A DNA stretch of 64,000 nt, from NCBI RefSeq assembly GCF_000449425.2, contig NZ_AVHW01000066.1, positions 1-64,000 on the forward strand, in the 5' to 3' direction. This DNA comes from Clostridioides difficile CD160. GTDB taxonomy: Bacteria; Bacillota; Clostridia; Peptostreptococcales; Peptostreptococcaceae. The position numbers and the translations under genes were made by a program. Within the stretch, counting starts at the first letter, position 1. Each line of letters begins with the position of its first letter. Shown in pieces: positions 44,193-52,604 of this stretch. Under the pieces are notes generated by a model. The model searched no databases, was not told where the DNA came from, and was given only the letters and a program-made list of their open reading frames with translations.

Positions 44193-44783
44193 ATGCCTAA
44201 ATCATATTCTGATAAAGAAAGAGAGTATATAATAAAAAGACTTAAAGAAGAAGCACGTTTATGTATGGAGCAATATGGTATCAGAAAGACTACTGTTGAT
44301 GAGCTTGTAAGACGAGTAAAAATTCCAAAAGGAACTTTTTATTTATTTTTTCAATCAAAAGAATTGCTCTTTTTTGAGGTACTTAGAGATATACATGATT
44401 CTATACAGAAACAGATTGTGTACGAAATAGAGAGAATAGATGAAAACATTACATGTGAGCAATTGACAGACATATTTATGAAATTTTATAGACTGGTAGA
44501 TAGAACTACAATTTTAAATATTATGGTAAATGGAGAACTTGAAATATTAATGCGAAAGTTACCAGATTCTATAATAGAAGAACATTTTAAACACGATGAT
44601 TTTGAGCTTGGAGAGATTATATCTTATATACCAAATTCAAAAAATAAAGATATAGAAAGCTTTAGTGGAGCTTTTAGGGCAGTTTTTCTTACTATGTTAT
44701 ATAAACGAGAAATTGGAAGTGATTGTTTTGAAGATGCTCTAAGATTGATGATACATGGGTTAGTTATACAACTTATGGAGTAG
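44193..44783 (+). CDS. TetR/AcrR family regulator
   Basis: A 196-residue repressor with the TetR helix-turn-helix at about 25-60 (TTVDELVRRVKIPKGTFYLFFQSKELLFFEVL) and a helical ligand-binding domain. GGAGGAG precedes the ATG. It lies just upstream of an ABC exporter operon in the same direction. Matching palindromes before both units show that it probably controls itself and the exporter. Confidence 0.9.
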   Translation: MPKSYSDKEREYIIKRLKEEARLCMEQYGIRKTTVDELVRRVKIPKGTFYLFFQSKELLFFEVLRDIHDSIQKQIVYEIERIDENITCEQLTDIFMKFYRLVDRTTILNIMVNGELEILMRKLPDSIIEEHFKHDDFELGEIISYIPNSKNKDIESFSGAFRAVFLTMLYKREIGSDCFEDALRLMIHGLVIQLME

Positions 44784-44792
44784 AGTTTAACT

Positions 44793-44838
44793 TTTGTTTG
44801 CTAATTATTTTTGTAAAGAATAATTAACAAACAAAAAA
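44793..44838 (+). terminator. Terminator between TetR gene and ABC operon
   Basis: TTTGTTTGCTAATTATT pairs with AATAATTAACAAACAAA with one mismatch, followed by A/T-rich sequence. It separates regulator and exporter transcripts. Confidence 0.65.
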
Positions 44839-44849
44839 ATTGTATTTTA

Positions 44850-44874
44850 TTGACTATATAATTAAAATAGTCAA
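44850..44874 (+). promoter_or_regulatory. Second TetR-type operator before the ABC exporter
   Basis: TTGACTAT and ATAGTCAA are inverted arms separated by nine bases. The outer hexamers are identical to those of the operator at 44152-44177. Confidence 0.65.
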
Positions 44875-44898
44875 AAAAAGTAGAAAGGATAATATAAA

Positions 44899-45744
44899 AT
44901 GATTAAAGTTGATAATTTATCATTTAGTTATACAGATAGAGATTTTTTACAAAATATTAATTTCAAAGTAGGAAAAGGAGAAATACTAGGATTCTTAGGT
45001 CCATCTGGGTCAGGAAAATCAACATTACAAAAGATTCTAATTGGTATGATAACTAATTACAAGGGGAGTGTGCTTGTTAATGGAATAGAAAGTAAAAAAT
45101 GTTCAAATAAATTTTATGAAAACATAGGTGTTGATTTTGAATTTCCAAGTTTGTATGAAAAATTGACTGCAATAGAAAATCTAAAATATTTTGGTTCTTT
45201 ATATTCAAAAAAATTACTATCTATTGATGAGTTATTAAAATCAGTAGGTTTAGAAAATGAAGCAAATAAAAAGATATCTGAGTATTCAAAAGGCATGAAA
45301 TCTAGACTAAATTTTATAAAAGCTTTATTACATAATCCAGATATTTTATTTTTAGATGAACCAACAAGTGGTCTTGACCCATCAAATAGTAAAGTTATGA
45401 AAGATATAATTTTATCAGAAAAATCTAAGGGTAAAACCATTATCTTAACAACTCATAACATGTTAGATGCAACGGAGCTTTGTGATAGGGTAGCTTTTAT
45501 TGTAAATGGAAGAATATCTGCACTAGATACACCACATAATCTTATTATGTCAAAAGGAGCTATAAAAATAAAATATACTTATTTTGATAATGGAGAAAAA
45601 ACTTCTGAATGTTTTCTAAATAATACTAGTAATGATAAAAAGTTGAATATGCTTATTGAAAAAAATAAACTTTTATCAATACATAGTAGTGAACCAACAT
45701 TAAATGATATTTTTATTGATATAACAGGGAGGAATTTACAATGA
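44899..45744 (+). CDS. ABC transporter ATP-binding protein
   Basis: A 281-residue ATPase. Walker A is GPSGSGKST (about 34-42), the signature is EYSKGMKSRLNF (about 134-145), Walker B is ILFLDEPTSGLDP (about 152-164) and the switch His is in LTTHN. It is of the CcmA/BcrA type that powers two-permease exporters. AAAGGA precedes the ATG. Its stop codon overlaps the next start (ATGA). With the two permeases it likely exports a peptide or drug, under TetR control. Confidence 0.9.
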   Translation: MIKVDNLSFSYTDRDFLQNINFKVGKGEILGFLGPSGSGKSTLQKILIGMITNYKGSVLVNGIESKKCSNKFYENIGVDFEFPSLYEKLTAIENLKYFGSLYSKKLLSIDELLKSVGLENEANKKISEYSKGMKSRLNFIKALLHNPDILFLDEPTSGLDPSNSKVMKDIILSEKSKGKTIILTTHNMLDATELCDRVAFIVNGRISALDTPHNLIMSKGAIKIKYTYFDNGEKTSECFLNNTSNDKKLNMLIEKNKLLSIHSSEPTLNDIFIDITGRNLQ

Positions 45745-46424
45745 GACTAAAAAATCTTATCTTAGGAGATGTAAAGTTTCAATTTAAATATGGTTTTTAT
45801 TTTTTATACATCATTTTAAGTCTTATATATATCTGTGTTATCAATGTATTTCCTACTTTTATGAGAGAAAAAATAGCTATAATTATGATTTATTCTGACC
45901 CAGCAGCAATGGGATTGTTTTTTATGGGAGCTATTGTACTCCTTGAGAAAAGTCAACGCGTTTTAAATTCTTTGGCTGTATCTCCAGTAAAAGTGTCAGA
46001 ATATATTTTATCAAAGGTGATTTCACTAGGAATAATATCTAGTATTGTAGCTATGTTTATTGCTATATCAGTAAATTTAGATAATATTATAATATCGATT
46101 ATAGGAACTTTTTTTTCTTCCGTTATATTTTCTTTGATTGGATTAATCGTTGCTAGTAAAGCATCTAGCTTAAATAAGTTTATTGTTTTAACTATTCCTA
46201 TTGAGATTATATGTTTTATTCCACCAATACTAAATGTACTTATTGATACAAAAACATATGTAGATTTCTATCCTTTTAATATATGTATTTCTCTTATTAG
46301 TGGGGATAAAAGTTTTATAATAATTAACATTTTTATTTTAATATTAATGCTAATAATAACTTATTTTGTAACTTATTATTTTGTTCGCAGTAGTTGGAAA
46401 AAGGTAGGTGGAGTAAAATTATGA
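45741..46424 (+). CDS. ABC exporter permease subunit 1
   Basis: A 227-residue membrane protein with about six hydrophobic helices (for example IAIIMIYSDPAAMGLFFMGAIVLLEKSQRVLNSLAVSP), as in ABC-2 type permeases of the fluoroquinolone/lantibiotic exporter kind. GGGAGG precedes the ATG. It overlaps the ATPase gene by four bases and the second permease by four bases, so all three are translationally coupled. Confidence 0.85.
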   Translation: MRLKNLILGDVKFQFKYGFYFLYIILSLIYICVINVFPTFMREKIAIIMIYSDPAAMGLFFMGAIVLLEKSQRVLNSLAVSPVKVSEYILSKVISLGIISSIVAMFIAISVNLDNIIISIIGTFFSSVIFSLIGLIVASKASSLNKFIVLTIPIEIICFIPPILNVLIDTKTYVDFYPFNICISLISGDKSFIIINIFILILMLIITYFVTYYFVRSSWKKVGGVKL

Positions 46425-47137
46425 CAAAAATTATGAATGCTTTCAAACAAGAGTTTGAGCAAATTAAAAGAGATGCTATGCTTTTTGTGGTATGTGTTTC
46501 TCCAATACTATGTGTAGCGCTTATAAGTTTCGGAATACCATTAATACAGGATATATTGTTTGATAAATTTTATTATCAATTAAATTTGAAGCCATATTTC
46601 TTAATGTTTGATTTACTTATGGGTTTTATTACACCATTTATGTTCTCTTTTGCTTCTATAATGGTCATACTAGGAGAAATTGATGACAATATTTCAAGGT
46701 ATTTAATAGTAACTCCACTTGGTAAAACTGGTTATCTTATTTCACGACTTGGAATACCAGCTATTTTAGCATTTATTATTACAGTAGTTTTACTAATGTT
46801 TTTTTCTTTAACTAAAATTTCTTTCTTGTCAAACTTATCAATTTCTTTAATATCTTTATTACAAGGAATCATCATATCAATGTTGGTGATTTCTTTATCT
46901 TCAAATAAATTGGAAGGAATGGCTATTACTAAATTATCAGGTGTTTTTATAATGGGTATTTTAGCACCATTTTTTATTTTAAATAGAGTTCAATATATTC
47001 TATTTTTCTTGCCAACATTTTGGTTGTCAAAAGCGTTTAAAGAGAATAATTATATATATGTGTTTATTTCAATTTTTATATCATTAGTATGGATTTTTCT
47101 GCTATTTAAAAAATTTAGTAAAAAAATAATTAAATAA
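46421..47137 (+). CDS. ABC exporter permease subunit 2
   Basis: A 238-residue membrane protein with about six helices and the same ABC-2 pattern as its neighbour (MVILGEIDDNISRYLIVTPLGKTGYLISRLGIP). The ATG at 46421 is preferred because GGTGGAG lies seven bases upstream; the frame begins earlier inside the preceding gene. It ends the TetR-controlled exporter operon. No clear terminator follows. Confidence 0.85.
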   Translation: MTKIMNAFKQEFEQIKRDAMLFVVCVSPILCVALISFGIPLIQDILFDKFYYQLNLKPYFLMFDLLMGFITPFMFSFASIMVILGEIDDNISRYLIVTPLGKTGYLISRLGIPAILAFIITVVLLMFFSLTKISFLSNLSISLISLLQGIIISMLVISLSSNKLEGMAITKLSGVFIMGILAPFFILNRVQYILFFLPTFWLSKAFKENNYIYVFISIFISLVWIFLLFKKFSKKIIK

Positions 47138-47154
47138 GACAATTTATTGAATGA

Positions 47155-47213
47155 ATGTAAGGTTAACTTGACAGTGAGATTAAAAAATGTTACATTTGAA
47201 ATGTAAGGTTAAC
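47155..47213 (+). promoter_or_regulatory. XRE/def promoter framed by direct repeats
   Basis: TTGACA (47168-47173), 17 bases, TACATT (47191-47196). The 13-base repeat ATGTAAGGTTAAC lies directly upstream of the -35 (47155-47167) and again downstream of the -10 (47201-47213). This suggests a two-site operator for the XRE protein encoded next. Confidence 0.7.
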
Positions 47214-47233
47214 ATTACATGAATGGAGTATGT

Positions 47234-47488
47234 ATGAAAAATAAAATAAAGATATTAAGAGAAAGATTAGGTTTAACACAAGAGCAACTAGGTATATTAG
47301 TTGGAACATCTAGGCAGGCGATAAATGCTATAGAAACTGGTAAAAACGAACCTTCAATATGGTTGGCATATGATATTTCAAACGTTTTTAATGAGCCAAT
47401 TGAAAGTGTATTTTTATTTGAAGAAAGTGAAAGAAAATCAAGGGCACAGATAAGTAGGGGGGAACATTATGGCTCTAAGAGAGATTAG
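47234..47488 (+). CDS. XRE family (HTH_3) regulator
   Basis: An 84-residue protein, mainly a helix-turn-helix (about 3-62; IKILRERLGLTQEQLGILVGTSRQAINAIETGKNEPSI) of the YgzD/HipB-like small XRE class. The start at 47234 has GGAG five bases upstream. Its 3' end overlaps the deformylase gene by 20 bases, so the two are translated from one mRNA. A repeat pair around its promoter suggests autoregulation. Confidence 0.87.
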   Translation: MKNKIKILRERLGLTQEQLGILVGTSRQAINAIETGKNEPSIWLAYDISNVFNEPIESVFLFEESERKSRAQISRGEHYGSKRD

Positions 47489-47924
47489 AACTTTTGATGA
47501 TGAAATTTTAAGAAAAAAGAGTAAGTATGTAGAAAATGTAGATAATAAAATAAGAGAGATATTAAATGACATGGCAGAGACTATGTATAACACACCAAAT
47601 GGTGGAGGATTAGCTGGATGCCAAGTAGGAGTATTAAAACGACTAGTTGTTATAGATTTAGGAGATGGTCTTATTAAGCTTGTTAATCCGGAAATTGTTA
47701 AAGAAGAAGGAGAACAAATTGTTGTTGAAGGGTGTTTAAGTTTTCCTGAAATATGGGGAAAATTAAAAAGACCCAAAAAAGTTATAGTACAAGCTTTAAA
47801 CGAGTATGGAGAAAAAATAGAAATTAAAGGTTCAGGTTTCATGGCAAAATGCCTTTGTCATGAGATAGACCATTTAAATGGTATAGTTTTTACAGATAAA
47901 ATTATTGAACGTGTAAAATTATAA
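47469..47924 (+). CDS. def: Peptide deformylase (second-type, Def)
   Basis: A 151-residue metallo-deformylase with all three motifs: I, GGGLAGCQVG (about 44-53; usual GxGLAAxQ, with Gly and Cys replacing Ala-Ala), II, EGCLSFP (about 90-96, metal Cys) and III, HEIDHLNG (about 132-139, metal His pair and catalytic Glu). GGGGGG precedes the ATG. It removes formyl groups from nascent proteins. Coupling to an XRE regulator is unusual for a housekeeping def and suggests an inducible paralogue, for example giving tolerance to a deformylase inhibitor. Confidence 0.9.
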   Translation: MALREIRTFDDEILRKKSKYVENVDNKIREILNDMAETMYNTPNGGGLAGCQVGVLKRLVVIDLGDGLIKLVNPEIVKEEGEQIVVEGCLSFPEIWGKLKRPKKVIVQALNEYGEKIEIKGSGFMAKCLCHEIDHLNGIVFTDKIIERVKL

Positions 47925-47975
47925 TATAGGTTTAGGATTAAACTTAGAAAATATTTTATAGTAAGGAGTTAAATT

Positions 47976-48437
47976 ATGAGATTATGGCATAAGGATTTAA
48001 TTGATGTATTACCTAAAAATCAATTAGTAAGTCAATGGAGAGAACTACTTGCTATAAAAGGTTCTATAGATAAAAAAGGTACACCAAATCATCTATTAGT
48101 TAATAAGGTGTTGAATTATAGTATAGATGAATTTAAGTTTTATACAAAAGTTATACATGATGAAATGTTAAAGAGAAATTATAAACCTAATGAACTTAAA
48201 TATATTAGCATATTAAAATGGGAAAATAACAATTTTTCAAATGATGTATCTAAGGTACATAGTTTAAATTTAGAAAATCTATATAATTCTTGGCATAATA
48301 AAATATATTTAAAACAGTGTTTATATAATTTAGAAGAAAAAGCAACCTGTGGAGGAATACCAATGAATGAATGGAATATATTACTTTATAAATACGGTGA
48401 AGATTATAAACTATGGTCTGGAAATTACCTACCTTAA
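47976..48437 (+). CDS. Pyrimidine dimer DNA glycosylase family protein (TIGR02328)
   Basis: A 153-residue protein matching the pyrimidine dimer DNA glycosylase/endonuclease V family (T4 DenV-like). The N terminus MRLWHKDLIDVLPKNQLVSQWRELLAI carries the conserved opening block of the family, followed by the central NHLLVNKVLNY and YTKVIHDEML helices. It would nick DNA at UV photoproducts. A GGAG site precedes the ATG. It lies 36 bases before a spore-photoproduct-lyase-like gene, so the two probably form an operon. Confidence 0.82.
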   Translation: MRLWHKDLIDVLPKNQLVSQWRELLAIKGSIDKKGTPNHLLVNKVLNYSIDEFKFYTKVIHDEMLKRNYKPNELKYISILKWENNNFSNDVSKVHSLNLENLYNSWHNKIYLKQCLYNLEEKATCGGIPMNEWNILLYKYGEDYKLWSGNYLP

Positions 48438-48473
48438 TTATTGTGATATTATTGTATATAAAGAGGTGATTAT

Positions 48474-49376
48474 TTGTATAACAAGGTGAAATATATTCCA
48501 ATAAATTGTGAAATAGCTTGTAATAAATTAAAAAGAAGTATGCCCTATAAATGGGATTTAAATATTTATCGAGGATGTGAGCATGGATGTAAATACTGTT
48601 ATGCTATTTATTCTCATAAATATATTAATTCTAATAATTACTTTGAAGAGATTTATGTGAAAACGAATATAGTAGAAAAACTTGAGAAACAACTTAGAAG
48701 CAGTAAGTGGAATAGAGAAGTAATTAATATAGGTGGTGTTACAGATAGTTATCAACCAATAGAAGAAGATTATAAAATTATGCCAGAAATATTAAATCTA
48801 TTAATAAAGTATAAGACACCAGCTATTATTTCAACAAAATCGGATTTAATCTTGAGAGATTATGATTTGATTGATAAATTGTCTAGGATTACATACATAA
48901 ATATAGCATCTACAATCACAACCGTAAATAAAGATATACAAAAACTTATAGAGCCAAATGGTGTAGATTCAATGAGACGATTTAATATGTTAAAAGAGTT
49001 TAGAAAAACTAACGCATCAATTGGATTGCATATTATGCCAATTATACCGTATATTACAGATGATTTTGATAATATAAATTCTTTATTTACACATGCAAAA
49101 GAATGTAATGTACATTACGTTTTGCCTGGTACCTTGTACTTAAGAGGTCTAACTAGAGGTATCTTTTTTGATTTTGTTAAAAAAGAGTTTCCTGAATTAT
49201 TTAATAAATTATCAACACTATATAGTACGGGGTCAGCTAATAGAGAGTATAAAAATCAACTGTATAAAATGGTCAATGAACTTAGAAACAAGTATTCTTT
49301 ATCAAGCAGTTATTCTAAGGTAATGAATGAAAAATTAAAAAACTCACGAGATGTACAGTTATCTTTTTTTGATTAA
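48474..49376 (+). CDS. Radical SAM protein, spore photoproduct lyase (SplB) family-like
   Basis: A 300-residue radical SAM enzyme with the cluster motif CEHGCKYCYA (CX3CX2C, about 35-44), then a GGVTDSYQPIE segment and IGLHIMPIIPYI. It falls in the SPL/Rv2578c-like group. A TTG start is likely, since AGAGGTG lies five bases upstream. True SPL repairs thymine photoproducts of spores, but members of this group may act differently. Its pairing with the pyrimidine dimer glycosylase gene favours a DNA repair role. Confidence 0.83.
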   Translation: MYNKVKYIPINCEIACNKLKRSMPYKWDLNIYRGCEHGCKYCYAIYSHKYINSNNYFEEIYVKTNIVEKLEKQLRSSKWNREVINIGGVTDSYQPIEEDYKIMPEILNLLIKYKTPAIISTKSDLILRDYDLIDKLSRITYINIASTITTVNKDIQKLIEPNGVDSMRRFNMLKEFRKTNASIGLHIMPIIPYITDDFDNINSLFTHAKECNVHYVLPGTLYLRGLTRGIFFDFVKKEFPELFNKLSTLYSTGSANREYKNQLYKMVNELRNKYSLSSSYSKVMNEKLKNSRDVQLSFFD

Positions 49377-49435
49377 TTTTAGATATAAAAAATATTTTTA
49401 GTGAAATGATTGTAAACTATTTAAATTAAATTTTA

Positions 49436-49697
49436 TTGACATATATAAATATTAAATATATAATTAATTCATAAAATAAAAATATGAAAGGATGATGTTG
49501 TTCGGAGATACTTGATATTATAAAATCGTTGATATAAGTATTTCTGGAAAAGAGTGAATAAAATCAAATTTAATAAGCAAACAAAGTGAAACTACAGTTT
49601 TATTGTTGTGCTTAAAAATATTTGGTTCTATTTTACTCTTATTTAAACTCATCTTTTTGAAGTTAAACCACAGAGTAAACTCTGTGGTTTTTTTATT
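49436..49697 (+). ncRNA. Structured leader RNA with terminator before the methyltransferase gene
   Basis: TTGACA (49436-49441), 17 bases, TATAAT (49459-49464) is a full consensus promoter. It would give a transcript of about 225 bases ending at the terminator AAACCACAGAG-TAAA-CTCTGTGGTTT (49665-49690) plus T run. The RNA can fold into nested helices: GAGATACTT / AAGTATTTC near its start, and AAGAGTGAATAAAAT pairing with ATTTTACTCTT across an inner hairpin (AAGC-ACAA / TTGT-GCTT). It is either a riboswitch or attenuator for the following gene or a stand-alone small RNA. The class was not recognised. Confidence 0.6.
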
Positions 49698-49729
49698 TTA
49701 AAAATAAAAATTTTAAGGAGTGGTATGTT

Positions 49730-50560
49730 TTGTTAAACAAATTATGTATGTATTTAGAAAGACCAGAGCTTTACAAAAGAAGTGAAATTAATTTTTGGAA
49801 TGACGAGTATATTTCAAAGCAATTATTAAAAGCTCATTTAGATGTTGACTTTGAAGGAGCAAGTAGAAATTTTAACTTTATTGAGGATTCTGTAAATTGG
49901 ATAGTTACAGTTGCAAGTCCAGAAGAGTATCCTAAATTAATTGATTTAGGATGTGGTCCAGGATTATATGCAGAGAGATTTGCACAAAAAGGCTATAAGG
50001 TAACTGGAATTGATTTCTCAAAACGTTCTATTAAATATGCACAAAATAGAAATAAAGAAACAAATTTAAATATAAACTATTTATTTCAAAGTTATTTAAG
50101 TATGAATTACAATGAAGAATTTGATTTAGCTACTTTAATTTATTGTGATTATGGAGCTTTATCAACTGAAGACAGAAGATTGCTAATGGAGAAAATTTAT
50201 AAAAGTTTAAAACCTGGAGGAAAACTGATATTAGATGTATTTACAATAAATAAATACAATGATTTTGAAGAGATTAAGAGTTGGGAAATAAATGAAGATG
50301 GGGGATTTTGGAGTAGTGAAAGATATATGTGTATACAAGATAATTGTAAATACAGTGATTATAATACACTCGAGCAAACTCTTGTGATAACAGAAAAACA
50401 TGAAAATGTATTTTATATTTGGAATCACTATTTTTCAAAAGAAAGTTTCTTATTAGAAATTCAAGATATTGGATTTAAATCTGTTGAATTTTTTAGTAAT
50501 GTCAAAGGTGAAGTGTATTCTGATGACAGTATGACTATGGGATTGGTTTTACAAAAATAA
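49730..50560 (+). CDS. SAM-dependent class I methyltransferase
   Basis: A 276-residue methyltransferase. Motif I is LIDLGCGPGLYAERFA (about 66-81), the acidic loop is GIDFS (about 90-94), and post-motifs LATLIYCDYGAL and SLKPGGKLILDV follow. The start is a TTG with AAGGAG about nine bases upstream. The substrate is unknown. Its expression would be governed by the leader RNA and terminator just upstream. Confidence 0.88.
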   Translation: MLNKLCMYLERPELYKRSEINFWNDEYISKQLLKAHLDVDFEGASRNFNFIEDSVNWIVTVASPEEYPKLIDLGCGPGLYAERFAQKGYKVTGIDFSKRSIKYAQNRNKETNLNINYLFQSYLSMNYNEEFDLATLIYCDYGALSTEDRRLLMEKIYKSLKPGGKLILDVFTINKYNDFEEIKSWEINEDGGFWSSERYMCIQDNCKYSDYNTLEQTLVITEKHENVFYIWNHYFSKESFLLEIQDIGFKSVEFFSNVKGEVYSDDSMTMGLVLQK

Positions 50561-50809
50561 TAGATATTTCTGAATGAATAAATAAAAACTTGAAACCGAT
50601 AATAATAAAATACCATAAGAAAAGCACACATATTGAAAAATAGGAATTTTTATGTTACTTTTAATACATTATAAATTTACTTATACAAAAGTAAGAGTTA
50701 ATATTTAGATTGTTATTTCTATATAAAGTTTATTTAGATATCTTTTAAAACAATTAATGCTATTAAAAGTAACATATAGCTTAAAATAGCTAAAAAGGAT
50801 GTGATATTG

Positions 50810-52036
50810 ATGTTAGAGGTTCAAGGGAAGTGTAATAAAGCAAAAATATTTACAGACAATGTAGATAGTACAACTATAAGTCAGATAATAGAATTATGTA
50901 ATCAGGAGTTTACAACGAATTCTAAGATAAGAATAATGCCAGATTGCCATGCAGGTTCTGGTTGTGTAATAGGAACTGTCATGACAATACAAGATAAAGT
51001 TGTTCCAAACCTTGTTGGAGTTGATATAGGTTGTGGCGTTTTGTGTGTAAATCTAGGCAAAATTAATTTAGATTTAAAAAAAATAGATGATTTTATAAGA
51101 GAGAAAATACCTCATGGATTTAATATAAATAAATATAGTAAAGCAAATTATAAAAAAGAGATAGAATCATTATACTGTTTAAAAGATATAGGAAAAGCAA
51201 CTGAGGAGTATAACAGAGCAATTGGAAGTCTTGGAGGAGGAAATCATTTCATTGAATTAGATGAAGATGATGAAAAAAATAAATATTTAATAATACACTC
51301 AGGTAGTAGAAATCTTGGAAATAGAGTAGCAAAATGTTATCAAAAAAAAGCTTATGATTATTATATAAGAGCTAACAATGACTTTGAAGAAGATAGCAAA
51401 AAACTTATAGAAAAATATAAAAAGGAAAATAGAGAAGATGAGATTCAAGATACATTGATAAAGCTTAAAAAAGAACATAACTTTACCCCTAAAATACCAA
51501 AAGATTTATGTTACTTAGAAGGAAAATTAATGGAGGATTATCTTCATGATATGGATATTATACAAAAATATGCCGAATTAAATAGATATACAATGGCTAA
51601 AAGGATAATTGAAGAGTGCATAGGTCTTAAATTTAATGATTTAGAATATTTTCAAACTATACATAATTATATAGAAATTGAAAATAAGATATTGAGAAAA
51701 GGAGCTATCGCAGCATATGAAGGTAGAAAATTATTAATTCCTATAAACATGAGAGATGGTGTTATTTTGGGAGTAGGCAAAGGAAATTTAGATTGGGTTA
51801 ATTCTGCACCTCATGGTGCAGGACGCATACTTTCAAGAGGCGATGCAAAAAGAAGTATAAATATGAAAGATTATGAAGAGTCTATGAAAAATATATTTAC
51901 AACAAGTGTAAATATTAAGACTATTGATGAAGCACCTCAAGCATACAAACCAATTGATGAGATTGTAGAAAATATAAGAGATACAGTTAACATAATTAAT
52001 ATATTGAAACCTATTTATAATTTTAAATCAAATTAA
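50810..52036 (+). CDS. rtcB: RtcB family RNA ligase
   Basis: A 408-residue RtcB-type protein. Metal-binding and guanylylation motifs are visible: MPDCHAGSGCVIG (about 43-55), VGVDIGCG (about 70-77), GSLGGGNHFIEL (about 138-149), HSGSRNLG (about 163-170), and SAPHGAGRILSR (about 327-338, with the guanylated His). RtcB joins 2',3'-cyclic phosphate and 5'-OH RNA ends using GTP and Mn. The ATG at 50810 is preceded by AAGGATG; an in-frame TTG-type start at 50801 overlaps that site. It is monocistronic and followed by a terminator. Confidence 0.92.
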   Translation: MLEVQGKCNKAKIFTDNVDSTTISQIIELCNQEFTTNSKIRIMPDCHAGSGCVIGTVMTIQDKVVPNLVGVDIGCGVLCVNLGKINLDLKKIDDFIREKIPHGFNINKYSKANYKKEIESLYCLKDIGKATEEYNRAIGSLGGGNHFIELDEDDEKNKYLIIHSGSRNLGNRVAKCYQKKAYDYYIRANNDFEEDSKKLIEKYKKENREDEIQDTLIKLKKEHNFTPKIPKDLCYLEGKLMEDYLHDMDIIQKYAELNRYTMAKRIIEECIGLKFNDLEYFQTIHNYIEIENKILRKGAIAAYEGRKLLIPINMRDGVILGVGKGNLDWVNSAPHGAGRILSRGDAKRSINMKDYEESMKNIFTTSVNIKTIDEAPQAYKPIDEIVENIRDTVNIINILKPIYNFKSN

Positions 52037-52091
52037 TAATACTTAAGATTAAAATAATATATAAAAGTTAATGTATAGGAAGATTGGATAT

Positions 52092-52125
52092 AAGGAGTAC
52101 TATAAAAATAGTGCTCCTTTTTTAT
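52092..52125 (+). terminator. rtcB terminator
   Basis: AAGGAG-ACTAT and ATAGT-CTCCTT form a 12-bp stem with AAAA loop and a T6 tail. Confidence 0.85.
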
Positions 52126-52192
52126 TAATAATTAATAATAAGACTTTATTTAATAATACAAATAAATTTTCAAATATTTTTTATGGAAAACT

Positions 52193-52221
52193 TGACAATT
52201 GATAAACAATGGGATATTATA
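52193..52221 (+). promoter_or_regulatory. Promoter left in front of a decayed gene
   Basis: TTGACA, 17 bases, TATTAT in 52193-52221 is a near-consensus promoter that now precedes only gene remnants. Confidence 0.55.
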
Positions 52222-52252
52222 TAGTCTATTTTTAAAACAATTCATTTATTTA

Positions 52253-52512
52253 ATCGAGAATCAATAAAAGTATTGGAAATAATGTTTTAGTTAATGATAA
52301 TATTTCATTTATGACATTAGGTATTAAGATTGTAACTGAAATGTTTGCAACAATCATTACTATTACAATGTGGTTTAGAGAAAAATCATTAGAATTATCG
52401 TAGAAAAGCACTATCAAAAGAATTATATTGGCACTTTTCTTCAAAAGATGATTTAATAGCATATCTAGAATATTGTATTAAGATAAATAAAATAAAGCGT
52501 TTTATCATCTAA
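52253..52512 (+). pseudogene. Decayed region with membrane-protein tail and TetR fragment
   Basis: Two broken frames are present. The first (about 52253-52403) reads as a hydrophobic C-terminal tail ending TITMWFREKSLELS and a stop. The second (52405-52512) reads KALSKELYWHFSSKDDLIAYLEYCI and so on, which is the recognition-helix and next-helix region of a TetR repressor (LYWHFSSKDDL). Neither has a start codon and ribosome-binding site. The whole looks like the scar of a lost TetR-transporter unit. The TetR assignment rests on one strong motif. Confidence 0.55.
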
Positions 52513-52604
52513 ATTAATTGCTTAATTTAGATGATAAAATTGCAAATTAAAGAGTGAAACTTTTAAGAATAAAGCTATATAATCTTAGTTATAGGAGAAG
52601 ATTG

